Below, piece after piece: positions 26,922 through 36,400 of a stretch of DNA of 64,000 nt. The DNA is from Thalassospira sp. MCCC 1A01428 (GTDB taxonomy: Bacteria; Pseudomonadota; Alphaproteobacteria; Rhodospirillales; Thalassospiraceae): assembly GCF_002115825.1 (NCBI RefSeq), contig NZ_JFJZ01000004.1, forward strand, positions 224,891 through 288,890. The letters run 5' to 3'. The notes under the pieces are model-generated. The model saw nothing but the letters and a program-made list of their open reading frames with translations. It did no database searches and was not told the DNA's origin. The position numbers were made by a program, and so were the translations under genes. The first letter of the stretch is position 1. The number at the start of each line of letters is the position of its first letter.

Positions 26922-28154
26922 CTAAAGGTCCGGTGCCAGGGGAACATCGATTTTGCCATCCAGGTATTTGGTCGGGCCATCGGCACCTGGCATGATATCA
27001 AATTCAAAAATGTCGGTCGGCAACCACAGGGTTGCACAGGCATTTGGAATATCGACCACACCGGAAATATGCCCCTGTACCGGGGCTGTCCCCAGAATGG
27101 CGTAGGCCTGCGCACCGGTATAACCGAACTTTTTAAGGTATTCGATGGCATTCAGGCAGGCCTGACGATAGGCAATATGCACATCAAGATAGTGCTGTTT
27201 GCCCTGTTCATCGACGGAAATGCCTTCAAAAATCAGGTAGTCGTCATATTTCGGAACGATGGGGGATGGTTTGAAGATCGGGTTTTTAACACCGTATTTT
27301 TTCATCCCGTCTTTGAGCAGCGATACCTTGATATGCAGCCACCCCGCCATTTCAATGGCTCCGCAGAAGGTGATTTCACCGTCGCCCTGGCTGAAGTGAA
27401 GGTCGCCCATCGAAAGACCGGCACCATCAATGTAAACCGGGAAATAAACCTTGGCCCCGCGTGACAGGTCTTTGATGTCGCAGTTGCCGCCATGTTCGCG
27501 CGGCGGTACGGTACGTGCGCCCTCGGCGGCGGCTTTGTCGCGTTCGTCACCTTTCAGGCTGCCCATATGGGCGGTTGGGCCGCCATTGGGCAAGGTTGCA
27601 AGTTCTGGAATACGGTGCGGGTCGGTATCGACCAGGGCTTTTTCACGGGTGTTCCAGGTATCCAGCATTTTGCGATCCGGCAAACAGCCGATCAGACCCG
27701 GGTGGATCAACCCGGCATATTTAACACCGGGAACGTGGCGCGAACTGGTGAACATGCCGTGAAAATCCCAGATCGACTTTTGCGCTTCGGGGAAATGTTC
27801 GGTCAGAAAGCCGCCGCCGTTTTGCTTGGAGAAAAAACCGTTAAAGCCCCACAGGCTGTTATCGAACGTGCCGATATCAAGAATTTCGACTTCCAGCAGG
27901 TCGCCCGGTTGCGCGCCTTTAACCCCGATCGGGCCAGATAGGAAATGAACCTGTGACAGATCGACGTCGCGCACATCGGCGGCATCATCGTTGTTTTTGA
28001 TCTGTCCGCCGGTCCAGTCATAGGTTTCAACACGGAAATCGTCGCCCGGTTCGACCCAGCACGCCATCGGAATGTCGGGGTGCCAGCGGTTATGGATTTT
28101 TTCGTTGGTATAAGGGGATTCGGAAAGGTCTACCTTGATAAGCGTATCAACCAT
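26922..28154 (-). CDS. fmdA: Formamidase (acetamidase/formamidase family)
   Basis: FmdA hydrolyses formamide to formate and ammonia. The 410-aa length matches characterised FmdA (about 407 aa). Diagnostic stretches include RWHPDIPMACWVEPGDDFRV near residue 22, VHFLSGPIGVKGAQPGDLLEVEILD, REHGGNCDIKDLSRGAKVYFP and GDLHFSQGDGEITFCGA. A relaxed specificity that includes short aliphatic amides is possible. It sits 44 bases after urtE, so the ABC importer, the amidase and fmdB are one transcription unit. Confidence 0.93.
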   Translation of the reverse strand: MVDTLIKVDLSESPYTNEKIHNRWHPDIPMACWVEPGDDFRVETYDWTGGQIKNNDDAADVRDVDLSQVHFLSGPIGVKGAQPGDLLEVEILDIGTFDNSLWGFNGFFSKQNGGGFLTEHFPEAQKSIWDFHGMFTSSRHVPGVKYAGLIHPGLIGCLPDRKMLDTWNTREKALVDTDPHRIPELATLPNGGPTAHMGSLKGDERDKAAAEGARTVPPREHGGNCDIKDLSRGAKVYFPVYIDGAGLSMGDLHFSQGDGEITFCGAIEMAGWLHIKVSLLKDGMKKYGVKNPIFKPSPIVPKYDDYLIFEGISVDEQGKQHYLDVHIAYRQACLNAIEYLKKFGYTGAQAYAILGTAPVQGHISGVVDIPNACATLWLPTDIFEFDIMPGADGPTKYLDGKIDVPLAPDL

Positions 28155-28198
28155 AATAAAACTCCCTGATATGGAATGTGGTTTTGCATGTGCCCCGG

Positions 28199-28888
28199 TC
28201 AGACTGACAGGAATGCCGAGACTTTCTTTTCATCGATGCCCGCACGCGGACTTTCGTGAACAAATTCGCCCTTTTCGATCACCAGCACCCTGTCTGCCAT
28301 GTCGAGCGCGAAGCTGAGGACCTGTTCGGATACGACAATCGACAGGCCCATTTCGTCGCGGATGCGGCAAAGGGTGCGGGCAATTTCCTTGATGATGGAG
28401 GGCTGAATGCCCTCGGTGGGTTCATCAAGCAGCAGGACTTTGGGGTTGGAGGCGAGCGCGCGGGCAATGGCAAGCTGTTGTTGCTGCCCGCCTGAGAGGT
28501 TGCCGCCGCGTCGGTCTTTCATTTCCAAAAGAACCGGAAACAGTTCGTAGATCAGCGGCGGCACCGTTTTCTGGCCGGTCACCGTCAGTCCCGTTTCGAT
28601 GTTTTCGCGAACTGTTAAGGTTGGAAAAATCATGCGGCCCTGTGGCACATAGGCAAGGCCGCTTGCGACCCGCTGATAGCTTTCAAGCCCTTCAATTGCG
28701 GTTGCGCCAATTTTAATGGCGCCGCCGCGTGACGGGATGATGCCGATCAGCGATTTCATCAAGGTGGTTTTACCCATGCCGTTGCGGCCCATGATGGCAA
28801 CAATTTCACCCGATGTGACATCAAGTGACAGGTTGCTGATCACTTCGCTCTGGCCATAGGCAACGTGAAGTTTATCGATCGATAACAT
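28199..28888 (-). CDS. urtE: Urea/short-chain amide ABC transporter ATP-binding subunit UrtE
   Basis: This 229-aa LivF-type ATPase energises the importer. Walker A is GRNGMGKT near residue 35, the signature is NLSGGQQQQLAIARAL, and Walker B is VLLLDEPTEGIQPSII. The run GGQQQQ and the short length are typical of UrtE. The start at 28888 (MLSIDKLHVAYG) was preferred over 28921 because the extra residues are not conserved. It follows urtD by ten bases. Confidence 0.92.
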   Translation of the reverse strand: MLSIDKLHVAYGQSEVISNLSLDVTSGEIVAIMGRNGMGKTTLMKSLIGIIPSRGGAIKIGATAIEGLESYQRVASGLAYVPQGRMIFPTLTVRENIETGLTVTGQKTVPPLIYELFPVLLEMKDRRGGNLSGGQQQQLAIARALASNPKVLLLDEPTEGIQPSIIKEIARTLCRIRDEMGLSIVVSEQVLSFALDMADRVLVIEKGEFVHESPRAGIDEKKVSAFLSV

Positions 28889-28898
28889 GACAGTCTCC

Positions 28899-29651
28899 CT
28901 AGTGACCAAGATAGACTTCAACGACTTTGGGATCGTTTTTGACCCGCTCCATCGACCCTTCGGAAAGAACCTGGCCCTGATGCAGCACCGTCACGCGATG
29001 GGCGATGTCCTCGACGAATTTCATGTCGTGTTCGATGACGATGACGGAATGTTTCTGGATGATGGTGTTTAGAAGCTCGGCTGTTTTAATCCGCTCAGAC
29101 ACGCTCATGCCAGCAACAGGTTCATCAAGCATCAAAAGTTCAGGGCTTTGGATGAGGAGCATGCCAATCTCAAGCCATTGTTTCTGGCCGTGGCTGAGAA
29201 TGGCGGCATCGGTTTCAAGATGATCTTTAAGGAAAATCATCTCGGCAATTTCCTCGACCCGGTTGATAACTTCGGCGTCGCGGCGAAAGGCCAGGGCACC
29301 GAGTACACTGCGCCCGCGCGGAAAGGACAGTTCCAGGTTTTCAAATACCGTCAGGTCTTCGTAAATGGACGGATTTTGAAATTTGCGGCCCACACCGGCA
29401 TGGACAATTTCATGCTCGCGCAGTTTGGTTAATTCCGTGCCACGGAACCGGATCGACCCTTCGCTCGCCCGTGTTCGACCGCAAATCAGATCAAGTACGG
29501 TGGTTTTACCGGCGCCGTTCGGGCCGATAATGACGCGGATTTCATTTTCCTCGACATAAAGCGACAGGTCATTGACGGCTTTAAAACCATCAAAGGAAAC
29601 CGATAATCCCTCGATGCTGAGCAGAAAATCCTTGGGTTGTGCAACATCCAT
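28899..29651 (-). CDS. urtD: Urea/short-chain amide ABC transporter ATP-binding subunit UrtD
   Basis: The 250-aa LivG-type ATPase has Walker A GPNGAGKT near residue 42 and Walker B LLMLDEPVAGMS. The signature region reads ILSHGQKQWLEIGMLL instead of the usual LSGGQ, a replacement characteristic of UrtD. VIEHDMKFVEDIAHRVTVLHQG is the switch region. Both ATPases of the heterodimer are therefore present. Genes are spaced 10-12 bases on each side. Confidence 0.93.
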   Translation of the reverse strand: MDVAQPKDFLLSIEGLSVSFDGFKAVNDLSLYVEENEIRVIIGPNGAGKTTVLDLICGRTRASEGSIRFRGTELTKLREHEIVHAGVGRKFQNPSIYEDLTVFENLELSFPRGRSVLGALAFRRDAEVINRVEEIAEMIFLKDHLETDAAILSHGQKQWLEIGMLLIQSPELLMLDEPVAGMSVSERIKTAELLNTIIQKHSVIVIEHDMKFVEDIAHRVTVLHQGQVLSEGSMERVKNDPKVVEVYLGH

Positions 29652-29663
29652 GATGATCTTCCT

Positions 29664-30791
29664 TTATTCCGCAGTCGGACGGGGTTTGCGAACCTTGCCA
29701 ATCCGCACAAGTGAAATGCCACGCGTGATCAGGGGTTCGACATGCTGGCGAAAGAGCCCGGCGACCCCCTCGGGGAACACCATGACAACGGCGATAAACA
29801 GGCCACCCATGGCAAACAGCCACAGTTCGGGAAAGGTTTCTGACAGCGATGTTTTCGCGGCATTAACCAGTAACGCCCCATAGACTGCGCCGAAAATTGA
29901 TAGACGCCCGCCGACCGCACAGAAAATCACCATTTCAATCGAGGGCACGATGCCGACAAAGGACGGCGACATGAAGCCGACCTGAAGGGTAAACATCGCC
30001 CCGCCAATGGCCGAAAGGGCGGCAGAGAGGCAGAAAATGAAAATCTTGAAATTGGCAACGTCATAGCCCGAAAACCGAACCCGGTCTTCCTTGTCGCGCA
30101 TGGCGATTAACAGGCGGCCGAACTTTGAAACCCGCACAAACTGGGCCAGAAGCAAGGATGCCAGCAACAGGGCAACACAGATAAAATAGAAAACGTACCT
30201 GGCGTTGTCGCTGCGGATATCCCAGCCCAGCAAGGTTCGTAAATCGGTGATGCCGTTAACCCCGCCGGTATAACCTTGCTGCCCAATGATCAAAATGGTC
30301 AAAATGGCGGCAATGGCCTGGGTGATGATGGCAAAATAAACCCCGCCAACCCGGCGTTTGAACATGGCAACACTGATGATAAACGCCAGCGCGACAGGGA
30401 CGGCAATGGTGGCAAACAGGGTAAAGGTAAAGGAATGGAAGGGCTGCCACCAGAAAGGCAGCGATGTTAACTGGTTCCAGTCCATAAAATCGGGAATGCC
30501 CGGTGTGGACTGAATGGCGGTTGCTTCGGGCGTTGAGGCTTCCAGCTTCAGGAACATCGCCATGCAATATCCGCCCAGACCAAAGAAAATGCCCTGACCC
30601 AGGCTAAGAATACCGCCATATCCCCAGCACAACACCAGGCCCAGCGCAACAAAGCTGTAGGTCAGGTATTTGCCAATCAGATTAAGGCGGAAATTGTCGA
30701 ATAATGTGGGGAAAACAACGACAAGGATGAAGGCCAGAATGGCAAAGGATATCCATTCACGCTTGCGAAACAGGAACAATGCAGGAGACAT
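29664..30791 (-). CDS. urtC: Urea/short-chain amide ABC transporter permease UrtC
   Basis: The 375-aa LivM-type permease has roughly nine or ten membrane helices. GYGGILSLGQGIFFGLGGYCMAMFL lies near residue 60, and RDKEDRVRFSGYDVANFKIFIFCLSA near 235 is the cytoplasmic coupling segment. Both are usual for UrtC. GGVNGITDLRTLLG is also typical. A strong GGAGG ribosome site precedes the ATG. It forms the translocation pore with UrtB. Confidence 0.92.
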   Translation of the reverse strand: MSPALFLFRKREWISFAILAFILVVVFPTLFDNFRLNLIGKYLTYSFVALGLVLCWGYGGILSLGQGIFFGLGGYCMAMFLKLEASTPEATAIQSTPGIPDFMDWNQLTSLPFWWQPFHSFTFTLFATIAVPVALAFIISVAMFKRRVGGVYFAIITQAIAAILTILIIGQQGYTGGVNGITDLRTLLGWDIRSDNARYVFYFICVALLLASLLLAQFVRVSKFGRLLIAMRDKEDRVRFSGYDVANFKIFIFCLSAALSAIGGAMFTLQVGFMSPSFVGIVPSIEMVIFCAVGGRLSIFGAVYGALLVNAAKTSLSETFPELWLFAMGGLFIAVVMVFPEGVAGLFRQHVEPLITRGISLVRIGKVRKPRPTAE

Positions 30792-30804
30792 TTTTATATC
30801 CTCC

Positions 30805-31731
30805 TCAACGACGGATCTTAAGGGTGAACAGGCCCTGCGGGCGCAGCATCAGAATGCCGACAACGGTCAGAAGGGTCAGAACCTTGGCCATTGATCCGCT
30901 GAGGAAAAATTCGATGGTGGATTGCGCCTGCGAGATCGAAAATGCCGATGCAATGGTGCCAATCAGGCTGCTTGCCCCGCCGAAAACAACGATCAGGAAG
31001 GTATCGACGATATAAAGCTGTCCGGCGGTGGGGCCGGTGGAGCCGATCATGGTAAAGGCCGACCCGGCAATACCGGCAATACCGCAACCAAGGCCAAAGG
31101 TCATGCGGTCCACCATTTTGGTGTTAATGCCAACGGCTCCGGCCATCGTGCGGTTTTGTACAACGGCACGCATGCTTTTGCCCCAGGTCGATCGGAACAT
31201 GGCAAAATACACACCAAGGGTGATCAGGATGGTCAGGCCCATAACAAACAGGCCATTGATCGGAATTTCGATGATGTCGGTCAGGGCGATGGAACCCATT
31301 AACCAGTCGGGCAGGGTGACGCCCACTTCACGCGCCCCAAAGATTGATCGATACGCCTGTTGCAGGATCAGCGACAAGCCCCAGGTTGCCAAAAGCGTGT
31401 CGAGGGGGCGGCGATATAAAAAGCGGATCAATCCCCATTCCACCAGCATTCCCAACAGGAACGACGCGGCAAAGGCCAGGATCATCGCGAAGAAAAAATA
31501 GATCGAAAACAGCGATGGCAGATATTCGCTGAAAAATTGTGAGCAAAGATAGGTCACATAGGCGCCAAGGATCATAAATTCGCCGTGGGCCATATTGATA
31601 ACGCCCATCTGGCCGAAAATGATTGCCAGACCCAGCGCCATCAAAACGAAAACGGAAAACAGCGTCAGCCCGGCAAAGCCCTGCATGGCCAGAATGGATG
31701 TAAATTCGGTGTAAGTGTAATCGCCGATCAT
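30805..31731 (-). CDS. urtB: Urea/short-chain amide ABC transporter permease UrtB
   Basis: From the ATG at 31731, preceded by GAGGCG, the LivH-type permease is 308 aa. It shows GLAIIFGQMGVINMAHGEFMILGAYVTYL near residue 30, TWGLSLILQQAYRSIFGAREVGV, and FGGASSLIGTIASAF near the end. Some UrtB proteins carry a long extra N-terminal domain; this one does not. The upstream ATG at 31767 would add 12 residues unlike the family. Confidence 0.9.
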   Translation of the reverse strand: MIGDYTYTEFTSILAMQGFAGLTLFSVFVLMALGLAIIFGQMGVINMAHGEFMILGAYVTYLCSQFFSEYLPSLFSIYFFFAMILAFAASFLLGMLVEWGLIRFLYRRPLDTLLATWGLSLILQQAYRSIFGAREVGVTLPDWLMGSIALTDIIEIPINGLFVMGLTILITLGVYFAMFRSTWGKSMRAVVQNRTMAGAVGINTKMVDRMTFGLGCGIAGIAGSAFTMIGSTGPTAGQLYIVDTFLIVVFGGASSLIGTIASAFSISQAQSTIEFFLSGSMAKVLTLLTVVGILMLRPQGLFTLKIRR

Positions 31732-31829
31732 TGTCGCCTCACCATGATTACCTGTTGGGATGAACAATCATCCGAAAGGGGATGCCACCCCGGCAAAGAA
31801 ACCGGGATGGCGTGGTGCAAACCAGGAAC

Positions 31830-33089
31830 TTACTGGTAGCCTTCCGGGAACGGATTGGGCTCGATCAGGTCTTTGGTTTCAAAAACGACGTCAAACTGGC
31901 CATCATCACGGGCATGACCAATGCGGGTGCGCGACCACAGGTGATGGTTTTCATGGATACGAACGTAGCCTTCTGGGGCAGTGGTAAGTTCGATGCCCGG
32001 CGATGCGGCGCGGACCTTGTCGATGTCAAAGCTGCCTGCTTTTTCAACAGCAGCTTTCCACAGCCACGGGCCAAGATAGGCGGCCTGGGTTACGTCGCCA
32101 ATCACGCTGTCAGCGCCCCATTTTTCCTTGAATGCGGCAACGAAAGCCTTGTTGTTATCATTGGGCAGGCTTTCGAAATATTTCATCGAGGCATAAGCAC
32201 CCGCGATGTTTTCGCCGCCAATGCCAAGGACTTCATCCTCGGTAACGGAAATGGTCAGCAGCAGCGGTTTTTCTTTCGCCATGTCGATACCGGCTGCTTT
32301 TAGCTGTTTGTAAAAGGCAACGTTGGAGCCACCAACGACGATGGCGTAAATAACATCAGGCTTTTTAAGCTTGATCTTGTTGATCACGGAATTGAACTGG
32401 GTATGACCCAGCGGGTAATATTCCTCGCCGGAAACTTTCAGGCCCAGTTTTTCGATGTGCTTGCGGGCGATTTTATTGGCCGTACGCGGCCAGATGTAAT
32501 CCGACCCCAGCAGATAAAACGATTTTGCACCCTTTTCGCGCACCACCCAGTCGATCCCGGCGATAATTTGCTGGGTGGCTTCCTGGCCGGTGTAAATCAC
32601 GTTTGGCGATTCTTCCAGGCCTTCATAGAAGGTCGGGTAATACAGCATGCCGTTATATTGTTCGAACACAGGCAAAACAGCCTTGCGCGATGCCGATGTC
32701 CAGCAGCCGAAAACGGCGGCGGTTTTATCTTCTACCAGCAGTTTTTTGGCTTTTTCGGCAAAGGTCGGCCAGTCTGACGCACCGTCTTCCTGGATATATT
32801 CGATCTTGCGGCCCAGAACGCCGCCTGCCGCGTTGATCTGGTCGATGGCAAGTTTTTCTGCTTCGACCGATCCGGTTTCGCTAATCGCCATGGTGCCGGT
32901 AATCGAATGCAGGATACCCACTTTCACCGTATCATCGGTAACGGCCAGGCCGGTGGTGTTGGCATCAGCGGTTGCAACTTCCTGTGCCCGAAGCGGTGCC
33001 GATGCAAAGCTAAGGGCGGGAAGAACCGCGATACCGGCCAGTAACGCCCTGCGTGTAATGGAAAATGGAGAGATCGTTTTCTGTCTCAT
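31830..33089 (-). CDS. urtA: Urea/short-chain amide ABC transporter substrate-binding protein
   Basis: The 419-aa periplasmic binding protein begins with an RR-containing leader (SITRRALLAGIAVLPALSFASAPLRAQ), which could use the Tat or Sec route. The mature part has the UrtA/FmdD/AmiC type I fold (VKVGILHSITGTMAISETG, AVFGCWTSASRKAVLPVFEQ, LYYPTFYEGLEESPNV). The closest named groups are UrtA (urea) and FmdD (short-chain amides). The linked formamidase favours amides, with urea as an alternative. It is the first gene of the operon and divergent to the transporter-type kinase. Confidence 0.92.
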   Translation of the reverse strand: MRQKTISPFSITRRALLAGIAVLPALSFASAPLRAQEVATADANTTGLAVTDDTVKVGILHSITGTMAISETGSVEAEKLAIDQINAAGGVLGRKIEYIQEDGASDWPTFAEKAKKLLVEDKTAAVFGCWTSASRKAVLPVFEQYNGMLYYPTFYEGLEESPNVIYTGQEATQQIIAGIDWVVREKGAKSFYLLGSDYIWPRTANKIARKHIEKLGLKVSGEEYYPLGHTQFNSVINKIKLKKPDVIYAIVVGGSNVAFYKQLKAAGIDMAKEKPLLLTISVTEDEVLGIGGENIAGAYASMKYFESLPNDNNKAFVAAFKEKWGADSVIGDVTQAAYLGPWLWKAAVEKAGSFDIDKVRAASPGIELTTAPEGYVRIHENHHLWSRTRIGHARDDGQFDVVFETKDLIEPNPFPEGYQ

Positions 33090-33205
33090 TGCGAAGCCTC
33101 ATTCTGACATATGATTTTTTAAGCAGTGCTGGCTTATCTGCGTGCCAACTGCGGCTTAGTTCGTCAGAATTTTTGCAACGCAACAATCGGGCATTTGACG
33201 TATAT

Positions 33206-33234
33206 GCCATGGGGCATTTTACCCCTACCATGGC
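33206..33234. promoter_or_regulatory. Twin-palindrome inverted repeat in the urtA/kinase gap
   Basis: GCCATGG (33206-33212) and CCATGGC (33228-33234) form an inverted repeat separated by 15 bases. The inner GG/CC adds pairing with a two-base bulge. Each arm contains the palindrome CCATGG, and the two copies are 21 bp apart, two helical turns. The 349-base gap 33090-33438 lies between divergent urtA and the kinase gene and otherwise holds no gene I can support. A binding site for the linked LuxR-type regulator is possible. Confidence 0.45.
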
Positions 33235-33438
33235 CTTGTATTGAAAAATGAGAGATCAGCTATGGCGGTAAAGCTGTTGATTTTCCTGTTTTTTGGTCAT
33301 GATTGTTTGAATGAAAATAATGATAAAAAATCATTCACAAGTCGATTGATCAGGGATGTGTGCGGGGATTTTTGCGGATGTGTCACAACGCGAACGCTTA
33401 AATTTCGCATTTGCAAAAAGCAGGGCGGGTAAAAGGCA

Positions 33439-36400
33439 TTGGGAACAACAATCAGGATTCCACGTATCAGGCGGACCTATAACCGCTGGGTGGCGAACCA
33501 GACCCTTGAAGATTATGCGTTACGTTTTACCGCCTACAAGGTAAGGCGGTTTTCAAGCTGGCGTATTGCCAATACGGCGATCGGCGCTGTGTCTTTTTTA
33601 GCCCTTGAGGCGATTGGCGGTTCGATTACGTTAAATTACGGGTTTCAAAATGCGATCAGCGCGATTGTTGTTGCCGCAATTATTATTTTCCTGATGGGCG
33701 TTCCGATTTCCTATAACGCGGCGAAATTCGGGGTGGATATTGACCTGCTTAGTCGCGGGGCCGGGTTTGGCTATATCGGATCAACCATCACATCACTGAT
33801 TTATGCCAGTTTCACCTTTATCTTTTTCGCCATTGAAGCCGCGATTGTCGCAACGGCCCTGCAACTGTGTGCCGGTATTCCGGTGTCGCTGGGCTATATT
33901 CTTAGTGCGCTGGTGATTATCCCGCTGGTGACGCATGGCGTAACATTTATCAGCAAATTTCAGGCCTGGACGCAGCCTTTCTGGGTGGTTCTACAAATTG
34001 CCCCCTTTGTTTTTGTCGCCCTTAACAGCCACGAAAGTGTGCGTCAATGGACGGGCTATACCGGCTTGTTCGGGCCGATTGACGGGTCGTTTGCGATTGC
34101 GCCGTTCGGGGCGGCATCGGCGGTTTTGTTTTCGCTGGTCGCACAGATTGGCGAACAGGTAGATTTTTTGCGGTTCCTGCCGCGCAAGGACCATCAAAAC
34201 CGCCTGGCATGGTGGACCGCAATGCTTAGCGCCGGGCCGGGCTGGATCGTAATCGGCGCGCTTAAAATACTGGCAGGGTCGTTTCTGGCATTTTTTGCCT
34301 TTCAGGGCGGCGTCACCTTTGCGGATGCCGCCGACCCTACGCGCATGTATCTGAATGTTTTTCAAAAGATGCTGGCATCGCCGGAACTTGCCCTTGGCCT
34401 GACCGGCATTTTTGTGGTGATTTGCCAGCTTAAAATCAATGTCACCAACAGTTATGCCGGGTCTATTGCCTGGTCAAATTTCTTTTCCCGTTTGACGCAT
34501 AGTCATCCGGGACGTGTTGTCTGGCTGGTTTTTAATGTGCTGATCGGCCTGTTGTTAATGGAGTTTGGCGTCTATCGTGCATTCGAACATATTTTGGGCC
34601 TGTATTCGATTGCGGCGGTTGCCTGGATGGCGTGCATCGTTTCCAACCTTGTGATCAACAAGCCACTTGGCCTTGCCCCCCGCCATATCGAATTTAAACG
34701 CGCCCATCTTTACGATGTAAACCCGGTGGGGTGTGGTGCCATGAGCATCGCCATTTTACTGGCCCTGCTGGCCTATTCGGGGCTGTTTGGTGAAACGGTA
34801 TCAAAGCTGTATTCCTATGTGGCACTGATATCGGCGTTTGCGCTGGTGCCGGTAATCGCGGTGCTGACCAAAAGCCGGTATTATCTGGCGCGCAGCACAG
34901 CAAGCGACTGGGCCATTGGTGAAACCGCAGCCTGCTGTATTTGTGAACATCAGTTTGATCGCGAAGACATGGCCTATTGCCCGGCCTATTCGGGCGCAAT
35001 CTGTTCGTTATGTTGTTCGCTTGATTCGCGCTGCCATGACATGTGCAAACCCCATGGCCGGTTTTCCGGGCAATTGCGAACCTTTGCCACGACGCATTTT
35101 TCGGCCGGTGTTGGCAAATGGGTGAATACACGGATTGCCCATTATTCGGGAATGTTGCTGACGGTGACCGGGGTTCTGGGCCTTATTTTTTGGCTGATTT
35201 ATTTTGAAACGCGACTGGATGCGCGAAATTCGACAGATTTGATCGAACTGACCCTGACCAAACTGTTTGTCATTATTTTTGTTATTTCCGGCATTGTGGT
35301 CTGGCTGTTTGTTCTGGCGCAGGAAAACCGTCGCTTTGCCGAAGAAGAAGCCCGCCGCCATACCGGCCTTTTAATGGATGAAATTGCCGCCCATAACGAA
35401 ACCGACCGCCAGTTAAAGCAGGCCAAGGAAGCTGCCGAGTCTGCAAATCTGGCAAAAAGCCGTTACATGGTGGGCCTTAGCCATGAATTGCGCACACCAT
35501 TAAGTGCCATTTTGGGATATGCCCAGTTACTGGAACGTAAATCGGGCGGGCAGCCCCCCTATATCCATAATGCGGCGCAAACAATTAAACGCAGCGGTGA
35601 ACATCTGGCCGACATGATTGAGGGTTTGCTCGATATTTCCAAAATCGAGGCCGGGCGCCTGGATATTTATCGTTATAAAACGGCGTTACGCCCGTTTTTA
35701 GACCAGATCGTCGATATGTTTACCCTGATGGCGCAAAGCAAAGGCATCGCTTTTGATTTTCAGCCGATATCGGCGATACCGTCTTATGTTTATACCGATG
35801 AAAAACGTTTGCGCCAGGTTTTGATTAATTTGCTGTCGAATGCGATTAAATTTACCCATCGGGGCACAGTTGGTTTTTCTGTCAGTTATAGTAATCAAAT
35901 TGCGACATTTGAAATTCGCGATACCGGCATTGGCATTGCCCAAGAAGATATCGAACGCATTTTCCTACCGTTTGAACGCGCGGAACAGCCTGTTGGTATG
36001 CAACAAACCCCGGGAACCGGGCTTGGGCTGACGATTACCAAGTTACTGGTTGAAATTATGGGCGGTGACCTTGCCGTAAAAAGCGAGGCGGGCAAGGGAA
36101 CGCGTTTTACCATTCGGTTGATGTTGTCCTCGACGGGGGAGCCCGATAAAAAAGTGCGTCCGTATCAGGCCATTGCCGGATACGCCGGACCGCCCCGAAC
36201 CATACTGGTTGCCGACGATGACGCCGATCAGCGGGCGCTGCTGGAAGATACCCTTCTTCCGTTGGGATTTAACGTTGTGCTGACAACTGACGGGCATGCC
36301 TGCTTGTCGGCAATCGCATTGAACCGGCCCGATTTGATTATTCTTGATATCGCCATGCCGGGCCTTTCGGGGTGGGAGGTTGCCAGACGGGTTCGGCAGG

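Noticed and set aside
33130..33150. Sigma-54-like promoter (TGGCACG...GC) upstream of urtA on the minus strand
   Set aside because: The GG and GC elements are 11 bases apart instead of the required 10, and the -12 part is weak. Nitrogen control would make sense, but the match is not good enough.
33241..33432. Short plus-strand frame just before the transporter-type kinase
   Set aside because: Composition and product are unconvincing, and it fills the promoter region of the kinase.
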